Shown: positions 32,953 through 40,413 of the stretch, piece after piece
How positions within the stretch are numbered: the stretch's first letter is position 1
Layout of the letters: each line of letters opens with the position of its first letter
NCBI RefSeq assembly: GCF_012927245.1
Contig: NZ_JABBGE010000012.1
Location: 139,505 to 203,504, forward strand
Direction of reading: 5' to 3'
Length of the DNA: 64,000 bases
Source: Streptomyces sp. R302
GTDB taxonomy: Bacteria > Actinomycetota > Actinomycetes > Streptomycetales > Streptomycetaceae
The notes under the pieces: generated by a model
What the model was told of the DNA's origin: nothing
What the model saw: the letters and a program-made list of their open reading frames with translations, nothing else
Databases searched by the model: none
Program-made: the position numbers and the translations under genes

Positions 32953-32993
32953 CGGCGCCGCCGGTTCCCCGTCCCAGGGAACCGGCGGCGCCG
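32953..32993 (+). terminator. 17-bp hairpin terminator after the microprotein
   Basis: Perfect inverted repeat 32953-32969 and 32977-32993 with a 7-nt loop (CGTCCCA). It closes the microprotein/exporter unit before the transglycosylase-like gene. Confidence 0.85.
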
Positions 32994-33043
32994 CCGTGTG
33001 CGGGGTCCCCGGAATCCCCGGGCCGCCGGGTTACGGTGCGCCC

Positions 33044-33934
33044 ATGCCGTACCGGCCGCCCTCCCCGTACGCACCCCGCCGCCGCCCCCGGCTCACCCGC
33101 CGCGGCCGGCTGGCCGTCCTCGCCGGGGCGCTGGTGGCGCTCGCCGTCGCGGCCGCCGTCCCCCTCCTGCTCCTCCTCCCGCACGACGAGCCCGCCACCC
33201 CGCCCGTGCCGCCCAGCCTCCTCGTCCCGGAGGGCTGGCGCTCCGCCCAGGTGTACGAGGCCGTCGACCGCGCCCTCGCCCTGCCCGACGGCACCGCCCG
33301 CACGGTCGCCTCCGCCCCCGCGGCGGCCCTCGGACTCCCGCCCGAGGCGGCCGGAAACCCGGAGGGCTACCTCTTCCCCGCCACGTACCCGCTCCCCGAA
33401 GGCACCACCGCCGAGGGCCTGCTCCGCTACATGATCGCCACCGCGGGGCGTCGCCTCGGCACCCCGGCGACCGCCGAGGCCGCCCGGGCCCACGGCCTCA
33501 CCGCCCACCAGGCACTGATCGTCGCGAGCATCGCCCAGGCCGAGGCGGACACCCCCGAGGACATGGCCAAGGTCGCCCGCGTCGTCCACAACCGGCTCGC
33601 CCGCGGCATGCCCCTCCAGATGGACTCGACCCTCAACTACGCCCTGGACCGCAGCACGGTCGACACCACCGTCGAGGACACCCGCAACACCAGCCCCTAC
33701 AACACCTACGCCCACCAGGGCCTCCCGCCCGCCCCCATCGGCAACCCCGGCGAGCAGGCCATGGCCGCCGCACTCCGCCCACCGGCCGGCGACTGGCTCT
33801 ACTTCGTCACGGTCACCCCCGGCGACACCCGCTTCACCGCCGACTACGCGACCCACCAGGCGAACGTCGCCGAGTTCAACGAGCGACGACGGCAAGAGGT
33901 CCGGAAGGGCGGCGACCGAGAAGGGTCCGACTGA
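33044..33934 (+). CDS. mltG: MltG-like endolytic transglycosylase (YceG family)
   Basis: 296 residues: one N-terminal membrane helix (about 21-45), then the YceG domain with NPEGYLFPATYPLPEGT and the catalytic block IVASIAQAEAD (Glu167 as the candidate catalytic acid, equivalent to the Glu of the family ASI-xKE motif). MDSTLNYAL and SPYNTYAHQGLPPAPIGNPG follow. It should cut nascent peptidoglycan strands at the outer face of the membrane. The motif is QAE rather than the usual EKE, and the protein is shorter than the main MltG, so it may be a second, specialised copy. Confidence 0.87.
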   Translation: MPYRPPSPYAPRRRPRLTRRGRLAVLAGALVALAVAAAVPLLLLLPHDEPATPPVPPSLLVPEGWRSAQVYEAVDRALALPDGTARTVASAPAAALGLPPEAAGNPEGYLFPATYPLPEGTTAEGLLRYMIATAGRRLGTPATAEAARAHGLTAHQALIVASIAQAEADTPEDMAKVARVVHNRLARGMPLQMDSTLNYALDRSTVDTTVEDTRNTSPYNTYAHQGLPPAPIGNPGEQAMAAALRPPAGDWLYFVTVTPGDTRFTADYATHQANVAEFNERRRQEVRKGGDREGSD

Positions 33935-33992
33935 CCCCGATTTAGACCGATTTCCATCGCATCGCGAGGGCGACGGGCTCGTTGGGCAGCGC

Positions 33993-34271
33993 ATGAAGCA
34001 GCTCAGACGACTCAGGCGGCGTCGCTGGATCTGGTCTCCCATCACCTCCTGGCAGGCGAGACGGGTGGCCCGGGTCAGCGGGGTGGACTTCGACGACGCC
34101 TGGGTGGACATCCGGCTGACCACCCACCCGGACGAGCGGCACTTCGCCCTCGCCCACGACGTCCTCACCCAGGTCCTCCTCAGTCGGAGCGCCGTCTACC
34201 TGGAGGACGGGCCGGGGTACGCGCCGGAGCGGGAGTGGCGGCGCCCGCGCGACGGCTCGCTCAGACCGTGA
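33993..34271 (+). CDS. Hypothetical protein
   Basis: 92 residues: a very basic N-terminus (KQLRRLRRRRW), then a more balanced region (DDAWVDIRLTTHPDERHFALAHDVL). Composition after residue 25 looks protein-like and there is no competing gene until its last 11 bases, which overlap the end of the convergent monooxygenase gene. No clear ribosome site and no family recognised. Confidence 0.45.
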   Translation: MKQLRRLRRRRWIWSPITSWQARRVARVSGVDFDDAWVDIRLTTHPDERHFALAHDVLTQVLLSRSAVYLEDGPGYAPEREWRRPRDGSLRP

Positions 34272-35352
34272 CGGCTTCTCGCGCGCGCTCCGGCCCGCGT
34301 GCCAGCAGACGGCGGATCTCGGCCACCGCGGCACGACCGGCCCGATGGGCGCCGATCGTCGAGGCGGAGGGCCCGTAACCGACCAGATGGACGCGCTCGT
34401 CGAGGACGGCGCGGGTCCCCTCCAGCTGGATGCCCCCACCCGGCCCGCGCAGCCGCAGCGGGGCCAGGTGGTCGATGGCCGGCCGGAAGCCGGTCGCCCA
34501 CAGGATCACGTCCGCGTCGACCGTACGGCCGTCCGTCCAGACGGCCCCGGTCGGCGTGATCCGCTCGAACATGGGCTGCCGGTCGAGCACCCCGCTCGCG
34601 AGCCCCGCCCGGATGGCGTCGTCGAGCGGCAGCCCGGTCACCGACACCACGCTCCGCGGCGGCAGCCCCTGCCGCACCCGCTCCTCGACGAGGGCGACGG
34701 CCGCCCGCCCCTCGGCCTCGCCGAACGGCCCCTCCCGGAAGACCGGCTCGCGCCGCGTCACCCAGGTCGTCCCGGCGGCGTACTCCGCGATCTCCAGCAG
34801 GTGCTGCGTCGCCGAAGCGCCGCCCCCCACCACGATCACCCGCAGCCCCGCGAACGCCTCGGGCCCCGGATACCGCGCGGTGTGCAGCTGCCTGCCCAGG
34901 AAGGTCTCCTGTCCGGGATACCGGGGCCAGAAGGGCCGGTCCCACGTCCCGGTGGCGTTGATCAGGGCCCGGGCCGCGTACACCCCCTCCGAACTCTCCA
35001 CCCGCAGCAGCCCGCCCGCGCCCTCCCGGACGGCGGTCACGTCCACCGGCCGGTGCACCCGCAGCCCGAAGCGCCGTTCGTACGCGTCGAAGTACCCCGC
35101 GATCACCTCGGACGAGGGGCGGGCGGCATCGGCGCCGACCAGCTCCATCCCCGGCAGCGCGTGCATCCCGTGGACCTTCCCGTAGGTCAGCGACGGCCAC
35201 CGGAACTGCCACGCCCCACCCGCGCGCGGCGCGTGGTCGAGCACCACGAAGTCCCGCTCCGGCTCCAGCCCCACCCGCCGCAGATGGAACGCGGCGGACA
35301 GCCCCGCCTGCCCGGCCCCGACCACCACCACGTCCACCAAATTTTCGTTCAC
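34261..35352 (-). CDS. Flavin-dependent monooxygenase / NAD(P)-FAD oxidoreductase
   Basis: About 363 residues. FAD-binding GxGxxG near the N-terminus (VVVVGAGQAGLSAAFHLRR), a second dinucleotide fold VIVVGGGASATQHLLE for NADPH, and the ATGFRP segment (ILWATGFRPAIDHL) typical of class B flavoprotein monooxygenases. The FxGxxxHxxx[YF] signature of true FMOs is only partly present (FLGRQLHTARYPG). Start uncertain: GTG at 35352 puts the FAD motif at residue 9, as usual; a GTG at 35391 is also in frame. Neither has a strong ribosome site. Confidence 0.85.
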   Translation of the reverse strand: MNENLVDVVVVGAGQAGLSAAFHLRRVGLEPERDFVVLDHAPRAGGAWQFRWPSLTYGKVHGMHALPGMELVGADAARPSSEVIAGYFDAYERRFGLRVHRPVDVTAVREGAGGLLRVESSEGVYAARALINATGTWDRPFWPRYPGQETFLGRQLHTARYPGPEAFAGLRVIVVGGGASATQHLLEIAEYAAGTTWVTRREPVFREGPFGEAEGRAAVALVEERVRQGLPPRSVVSVTGLPLDDAIRAGLASGVLDRQPMFERITPTGAVWTDGRTVDADVILWATGFRPAIDHLAPLRLRGPGGGIQLEGTRAVLDERVHLVGYGPSASTIGAHRAGRAAVAEIRRLLARGPERAREAVTV

Positions 35353-35469
35353 GTTTCTACTAACTATGGCCCGCCCCAGGATCTTCCCCACCCCTCAGCG
35401 CTCCGGCCGCCGCCGATCATCCCGCCACGAGGCCGAGCGCCACCGCCGCCCGCGCGGCAGGATGGCCCC

Positions 35470-35892
35470 ATGTCCCACTCCTTCACCACCCGCGTCCTCA
35501 GCCTCACCACCGGCTCCCGGGAGACGGTCACCGACCTGACACGCGCCTGCGAGGACTTCCTGACGGAGACGGCCCTCGGCCGCGACGGCCTCCTCAACCT
35601 CTTCGTCCCCCACGCCACCGCCGGCCTCGCCGTCCTGGAGACCGGCGCCGGCAGCGACAGCGACCTCCTGGCCGCCCTCCACCACCTGCTCCCCGCCGAC
35701 GACCGCTGGCAGCACCGCCACGGCAGCCCCGGCCACGGCCGCGACCACGTCCTCCCCGCCTTCCTCCCGCCCCACGCCACCCTCCCCGTCATCGCGGGCC
35801 GCCTCAGCCTCGGCACCTGGCAGTCGGTCTGCCTGGTCGACACCAACAAGGACAACCCGAACCGCCAGGTCCGCTTGTCGTTCCTCGGTTAG
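35470..35892 (+). CDS. yjbQ: YjbQ-family protein (UPF0047)
   Basis: 140 residues: FVPHATAGLAVLE, the central HRHGSPGHGRDHVLPAFLPPHATLPVIAGRLSLGTWQSVCLVD and a final RQVRLSFLG. These are the conserved blocks of the YjbQ/UPF0047 family, small trimeric proteins with conserved His, linked to thiamine-phosphate synthase activity in vitro; the physiological role is unsettled. Short distance (about 117 bp) from the divergent monooxygenase gene. Confidence 0.9.
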   Translation: MSHSFTTRVLSLTTGSRETVTDLTRACEDFLTETALGRDGLLNLFVPHATAGLAVLETGAGSDSDLLAALHHLLPADDRWQHRHGSPGHGRDHVLPAFLPPHATLPVIAGRLSLGTWQSVCLVDTNKDNPNRQVRLSFLG

Positions 35893-35952
35893 TCCCGAGG
35901 CCGCCCTCGCACTCTCCGGGATCCGTGCCCTGGCCTGGTTCGTCGGCGGAGG

Positions 35953-38781
35953 CTACGGGGAGAACCGGAAGTACAGGGTTCGGCCGTAGTCGCCCGTCGC
36001 CGTGGTGGGGGCGCCGCTGGGGCCGAGGGCGGCCGGTGGGTCGAACTTGGTGCCGATGGCCGGGATGGCGTCGAGGAAGGAGAGATCGCCTTTCGGGAAG
36101 GGCGGCGCGGTGTGGCGGGGGTCGGGGCCGAACCGGGGGGTGAAGAGGCGGAGGTAGAGGTTCTCGTCCTCGGAGACCAGGGTGATGCGTCCGGCGGTGG
36201 TGTGCAGGGACGCCCAGCGGACGTCCGCGTGGTAGCCCTTGAACTCCGGGTACACCCAGCCGTCGGCACCGGTCGCGGTGTCGTTGTACTGCTTCGTCCA
36301 GACATCCGTCGCGACCCCGCGCAGCCGGTTCTTCCACACCCTGTGCGGCCCGTGGCCGAGCCATGTCACGCCGGTCACCTGCGATTCGGGATGGTCGAAG
36401 CCGACGCCGAAGAGGTCGTGCTCGCCGGTGAGGTGGTAGCGGTAGTCCAGCCGCAGCCAGCCGCTGGGGTGCAGACACCACCGGACGTGGCGCAGGACGC
36501 CGGAGTACTCGGCCTCCACCGTGTAGCCGTTGCCGTCGGGCCCGTGCGTCAGGCGGGCGAGGTCGGCCGTTCCGGTGGTGGGCAGCGGGCCACGGGAGAG
36601 CGCGAAGTGCTTCCCTCGGTGGGTGACGCCGGCCAGCAGGCCCGTCGTGGCGTCGAGCGTGACGGTGGTGTGGCGGGATGTGAGGGTGAGCCTGCCGTCC
36701 GCGAGCCGGCCGCGTACGGCTGGTCCCGGGCCCGTCCGTACCAGCCGTCGAGCCTGGTCGGTGGCGGATGTGATGGTCCAGGTCCAGCTGTGGAGCTCGT
36801 GTCCGTCGGCGTCGGTGACGGTGAGCGCGAGGGCGTCGGCGCGGCGCCAACTGGACGGCAGGGGCAGGCGCAGCACACCTCGCCCGCCGGGATCGATGTC
36901 CGGCGCGGAGGCGGTGCCCTGGGCGCGGACCGTATGGCCGTCCCGCCGCTGCGACGGGGTGTGGAAGTCCACAAGCCGCCAAGTGAACCGGCAGGCACGG
37001 GTATTGGTGAAGGCGTAGTGGTTGGTGAGGCGGATCCGCCCGTCGAAGTCGTCCGGCAGGCCGGAGGCGAACCGCTCCGGCTCGGCGAGTTGCACCGGCG
37101 ACCAGATGTCCTTGATCGTGTAGAAGCTGGCCTCCTTCTCACGGAAGGGGCCGAGGATGCCGTCGGGCGCGGCGTTGCCCGCCACGTCGACGGCGCCGCC
37201 GAGGTCGTCCCGCACGATGCCCTCGTCGATCAGTGACCACAGGAAGCCTCCGGCAGAGAGCCGTTCACGCCCCATCAGCTTCCAGTAGTCGTCGAGGCCC
37301 GCGCCGGCGCCGCCGTCGTAGAGACCGTGGAGGAACTCGGTGGGCATGAAGACGTCCCCCCGTTCCCGGAGGATGCGGCGCGTGCTGTCGTACGTCTCGT
37401 AGTGGTCGGTGTCGACGCCGCCGAAGTTCGCCCAGGGGTGGAGCACCGTGCGCTGCTGGGGGTCGTGGCGGGCGTAGTCGCCGTCGAGGGCGGTGTTCCA
37501 GCCGCCTTCGTTGCCGTTGCACCAGAACAGGATCGACGGGTGGTTGACGTCACGGGTGACCATCTCGGCGACGAGGGGCCTGCCTGCCGCTTCGTCGTAG
37601 GACTTCTGCCAGCCGGCCAGTTCGTCGAGCACGTACAGGCCGAGTTCGTCGGCGAGGTCGAGGAAGTGCGGGTCCGGCGGGTAGTGGGCCATCCGGACCG
37701 CGTTCATGTTCATCTCCTTCATCAGGAGGATGTCCTTGCGGCTGATGCGCGCGCTGGTCGCCCGGCCGGAGGTGGGCCAGATGGTGTGCCGGTTGGCTCC
37801 CTTGAGGAGGACCTTGACGCCGTTGACGTACACGCCGTCGCCGGGGCGCACCTCGACGGTGCGGAAGCCGAATCTCTCGTCGACGCGGTGGACGGTGCGG
37901 TCGCCGTCGGCGCGGAGTGCGACCTCGACGCGGTAGAGGTGCGGTGTCTCCGCCGTCCACCGGAGGGGGGAGTCGACAGCGGTCCTGAGGGTCACCGTCG
38001 TGTCGCCGGGAGCGACGGCCGCGGTGAACGGGGCGCCGACCGGGCGCCCGGAGAGGTCGGTGACCCGGGCGGTGAGACGGTCGGCCGAGCCGGTACCCGA
38101 CAGATGGGCGTCGATCCGCAGCGTGCCGTCGGCGCGGGCGTCGACGGCGATGCGCTCGATGTGCCGGAGCGGGAACGCCTCAAGGTGCACGGGGCGGTAG
38201 ATGCCACCGAAGTTCCAGTAGTCCCCGAGGCGTTCGGCCCGGTTGACGGAGTCGTCGGCGGACTCCTTGCTGACGGTCACCTCCAGGAGGTTGTCCTGGC
38301 CCGGACGCAGTTTTCCGGTCACCTCGTGCCGGAACCGGTAGAAGCCGCCGTGGTGGACGGGCCCGGTCGGCTCGCCGTTGATCCACGCCTCGGTGTCGGT
38401 CATCGAGCCCTCGAAGACGAGGAAGACGCGCCGGTCACGCCAGTGGGCGGGCGGCGTGAAGGTGTGCCGGTAGCGGCCCTTCTCCTCCGGGCGCAGGTTC
38501 CACCCGTAGTTGTAGGTGCCGTATCCGTGGAACTCCCAGTTGGACGGGACCGGGATGCTGCCCCAACTGCCGCTGCGCCGGCCGCTGGTGCACAGGAAGT
38601 CCCAGTCGACCGGGTGGTCGGCGTCCTCACCGGACAGATACACGCGCTCGGTGCGCGTCGAAGCGTCCGTTCCGCCGGCCGTCCCGGCCTCGGCGGCCCG
38701 GGCCGAGCCCGTGGGAAGGCCTCCGGCGAGGGCCGCTCCGGCCGCGCCCAGGACCAGAACGCCACGGCGTGACAGTTGCAT
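35953..38781 (-). CDS. Secreted GH2 beta-galactosidase-type glycosidase
   Basis: 942 residues with a Tat-type signal (LSRRGVLVLGAAGAALAGG). Order: jelly-roll sugar-binding domain (about 55-205, VPSNWEFHGYGTYNYGWN), Ig-like domain (about 210-315), TIM barrel (about 320-560) and a C-terminal beta-galactosidase small-chain domain (about 700-940). The barrel has the HYPPDPHFLDLADELGLYVLDE block, the acid/base Glu in WCNGNEGGWN (about 427), and a candidate nucleophile Glu in MPTEFLHGLYDGG. It probably removes terminal galactose or a related sugar from hemicellulose side chains. Second gene of an operon with the CE1-type esterase (51-bp gap). Confidence 0.9.
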   Translation of the reverse strand: MQLSRRGVLVLGAAGAALAGGLPTGSARAAEAGTAGGTDASTRTERVYLSGEDADHPVDWDFLCTSGRRSGSWGSIPVPSNWEFHGYGTYNYGWNLRPEEKGRYRHTFTPPAHWRDRRVFLVFEGSMTDTEAWINGEPTGPVHHGGFYRFRHEVTGKLRPGQDNLLEVTVSKESADDSVNRAERLGDYWNFGGIYRPVHLEAFPLRHIERIAVDARADGTLRIDAHLSGTGSADRLTARVTDLSGRPVGAPFTAAVAPGDTTVTLRTAVDSPLRWTAETPHLYRVEVALRADGDRTVHRVDERFGFRTVEVRPGDGVYVNGVKVLLKGANRHTIWPTSGRATSARISRKDILLMKEMNMNAVRMAHYPPDPHFLDLADELGLYVLDELAGWQKSYDEAAGRPLVAEMVTRDVNHPSILFWCNGNEGGWNTALDGDYARHDPQQRTVLHPWANFGGVDTDHYETYDSTRRILRERGDVFMPTEFLHGLYDGGAGAGLDDYWKLMGRERLSAGGFLWSLIDEGIVRDDLGGAVDVAGNAAPDGILGPFREKEASFYTIKDIWSPVQLAEPERFASGLPDDFDGRIRLTNHYAFTNTRACRFTWRLVDFHTPSQRRDGHTVRAQGTASAPDIDPGGRGVLRLPLPSSWRRADALALTVTDADGHELHSWTWTITSATDQARRLVRTGPGPAVRGRLADGRLTLTSRHTTVTLDATTGLLAGVTHRGKHFALSRGPLPTTGTADLARLTHGPDGNGYTVEAEYSGVLRHVRWCLHPSGWLRLDYRYHLTGEHDLFGVGFDHPESQVTGVTWLGHGPHRVWKNRLRGVATDVWTKQYNDTATGADGWVYPEFKGYHADVRWASLHTTAGRITLVSEDENLYLRLFTPRFGPDPRHTAPPFPKGDLSFLDAIPAIGTKFDPPAALGPSGAPTTATGDYGRTLYFRFSP

Positions 38782-38832
38782 GACATCTCCAGCTTTCGGA
38801 AACCATCGGGAGGGAAGTTCTGGGCGGTGGCG

Positions 38833-40188
38833 TCAGCCGAGGCGCCACTGCTGGTTGCTGCCGCCGTGGCAGTCCCACAGCTGGACCCGTGCGCCGCTGG
38901 CGGTGGAGGCTCCGGTCACGTCCAGGCAGAGCCCTGACCGGACGCTGGTGAGGGTGCCGTCGGCGTTGTGGTCCCACTGCTGGTTGGTGCCGCCGTTGCA
39001 GTCCCAGATCGCGACTCCGGCACCGGCCGTGGTGCCGGTCGCGTCGAGGCACTTGGCGCCGCCGTAGACGGTGAGCTGCTTGGTCGACGTGCTGGTCCAG
39101 GTCTGGTTGGCGCCGCCGCTGCAGTCCCAGATCTGCGTCCGGGTGCCGTTGCTCTGCGAAAAGCCGGGCACGTCCAGGCACTTTCCGGAACCGATGGCGT
39201 GGACCGGGCCCGTGGTGGTCCCGCCGTCCCCGCCGGATCCGTCGAGTCCGAAGAAGGCGATGGCCCGGGCCGCCATGCCGTCGGCGGGCAGGCTGTGCCC
39301 GGCGCCCTGGATGCTGATCGCCTCGACCGGTGCCTGCGTGCCGGCGGAGCCGTAGCGGGTGCGGGTCCAGCCGGGCTGCGGGGAGTCGGTGAGGACCGGG
39401 GTCTGGCTCACCCCGAGCACATGGGTCCACTGCTTGATCTCTTCACCGAAGTTCACGTAGTCCAGGGCTTCGTCCTCGGTGCCGTGCCACAGCTGCATCC
39501 GCGGCCGGGGGCCGGCGTATCCCGGGTAGGCGTTCCGGACGAGGTCGCCCCACTCCTGCGGGGTCTTGGTGATCCGGCCGGTGGAGCAGGCGCTGTTCCA
39601 GCCGGAGCCGTCGGTGGTGGCGAAGCAGCCGAACGGCACGCCCATGAACGCCGCACCGGCCTTGAACAGGTCGGGGTAGTCGCCGAGCAGGACATTGGTC
39701 GTCATCGCGCCGGACGAGGCGCCGGTGACATAGACCCGGGCGGGGTCGGCGTTCATGTTCCGCAGGGTGTACCGGACCATCGAGGCGATGCTCGTGGGGT
39801 CGCTCCCCCCGTCATGCCGGAGTGCCTGGGGCGAGGAGACGTCGAAGCACTGCCCGCTGACGTTCGCGTCCGGGTAGACGACGACGAACCCGTACTGGTC
39901 GGCCAGGCGGGCGAACTGCGTGTTGGCGTGGAAGGCGGGCGCCGTGCCGGTGCAGTAGTGCACCGCCACCAGCACGGCCGGGCGTGCCGGAGCGTTGTCG
40001 GGCCTGTAGACGTACATCCGCAGGTTTCCGGGGTTGCTGCCGAAGTCGGTCACCTCGGTCAGTGACGCGGCCGACGCGGTGGCGGCCGAGGTGCCGGTCA
40101 GTACGAGCGCCGCGATCAGCGACGAGACCGCCGTCAGCAGGGCTGTCAGTACATCCGTGACGCTTCGCTTCGGGGACTTCCGGGACAT
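38833..40188 (-). CDS. Secreted CE1-type esterase with C-terminal CBM13
   Basis: 451 residues. Signal peptide to about residue 40, then a PHB-depolymerase-like alpha/beta hydrolase. Nucleophile Ser in VTGASSGAM, candidate Asp in HGTEDEALDYVNF, His in GAGHSLPADG; these blocks resemble acetylxylan and feruloyl esterases of family CE1. After a Gly/Thr linker comes a ricin-type beta-trefoil (CBM13) with three QxW repeats (NQTW, NQQW, NQQW). The start at 40188 has AAAGG upstream; a longer in-frame reading extends into the operator. Leads the operon with GH2, under paired GAAGCGCTTC operators. Confidence 0.9.
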   Translation of the reverse strand: MSRKSPKRSVTDVLTALLTAVSSLIAALVLTGTSAATASAASLTEVTDFGSNPGNLRMYVYRPDNAPARPAVLVAVHYCTGTAPAFHANTQFARLADQYGFVVVYPDANVSGQCFDVSSPQALRHDGGSDPTSIASMVRYTLRNMNADPARVYVTGASSGAMTTNVLLGDYPDLFKAGAAFMGVPFGCFATTDGSGWNSACSTGRITKTPQEWGDLVRNAYPGYAGPRPRMQLWHGTEDEALDYVNFGEEIKQWTHVLGVSQTPVLTDSPQPGWTRTRYGSAGTQAPVEAISIQGAGHSLPADGMAARAIAFFGLDGSGGDGGTTTGPVHAIGSGKCLDVPGFSQSNGTRTQIWDCSGGANQTWTSTSTKQLTVYGGAKCLDATGTTAGAGVAIWDCNGGTNQQWDHNADGTLTSVRSGLCLDVTGASTASGARVQLWDCHGGSNQQWRLG

Positions 40189-40235
40189 GACGGTGCCCTT
40201 TCTGGAATCCGGTGCGGCCGGGAAGGACCAGGTGG

Positions 40236-40247
40236 TGAAGCGCTTCG
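40236..40247. promoter_or_regulatory. LacI-type operator O1 of the CE1-GH2 operon
   Basis: TGAAGCGCTTCG with the 10-bp palindrome GAAGCGCTTC at 40237-40246. It lies one base downstream of the -10 box, where a bound repressor would block initiation. Central CG and AA/TT arms are typical of LacI-family sites. Confidence 0.75.
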
Positions 40248-40276
40248 ACGCTTCCATCACCGGGGTGTGGTGTCAA
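40248..40276 (-). promoter_or_regulatory. Promoter of the CE1-GH2 operon
   Basis: On the minus strand TTGACA (40271-40276), 17 bp, AAGCGT (40248-40253), then the operator. The same order (TTGACA, 17-18 bp, AGCRT-type -10, GAAGCGCTTC) is found at 51172-51211 and 52772-52812. Confidence 0.65.
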
Positions 40277-40303
40277 TGCCTGGCGCTGCGAGAGAGTTGT
40301 GGG

Positions 40304-40315
40304 TGAAGCGCTTCA
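40304..40315. promoter_or_regulatory. LacI-type operator O2 of the CE1-GH2 operon
   Basis: TGAAGCGCTTCA, a perfect 12-bp palindrome, 28 bp upstream of the -35. Its centre is 68 bp from O1, so the two flank the promoter and would allow looping or cooperative repression. Confidence 0.75.
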
Positions 40316-40351
40316 ATGCTCGCCGGCGGCCGCCGGCCGACCTTGATCGCC

Positions 40352-40371
40352 GCGACGAGAGGAGTCGTCGC
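40352..40371. terminator. Candidate terminator of the GH127 gene
   Basis: GCGACGA-GAGGAG-TCGTCGC, a perfect 7-bp stem, 43 bp after the stop of the leftward GH127 gene and upstream of the esterase promoter region. Confidence 0.45.
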
Positions 40372-40413
40372 CGACGCAGGAGGCCGAGGGTGGGGCCGGG
40401 TCTCCTCGGCGGG

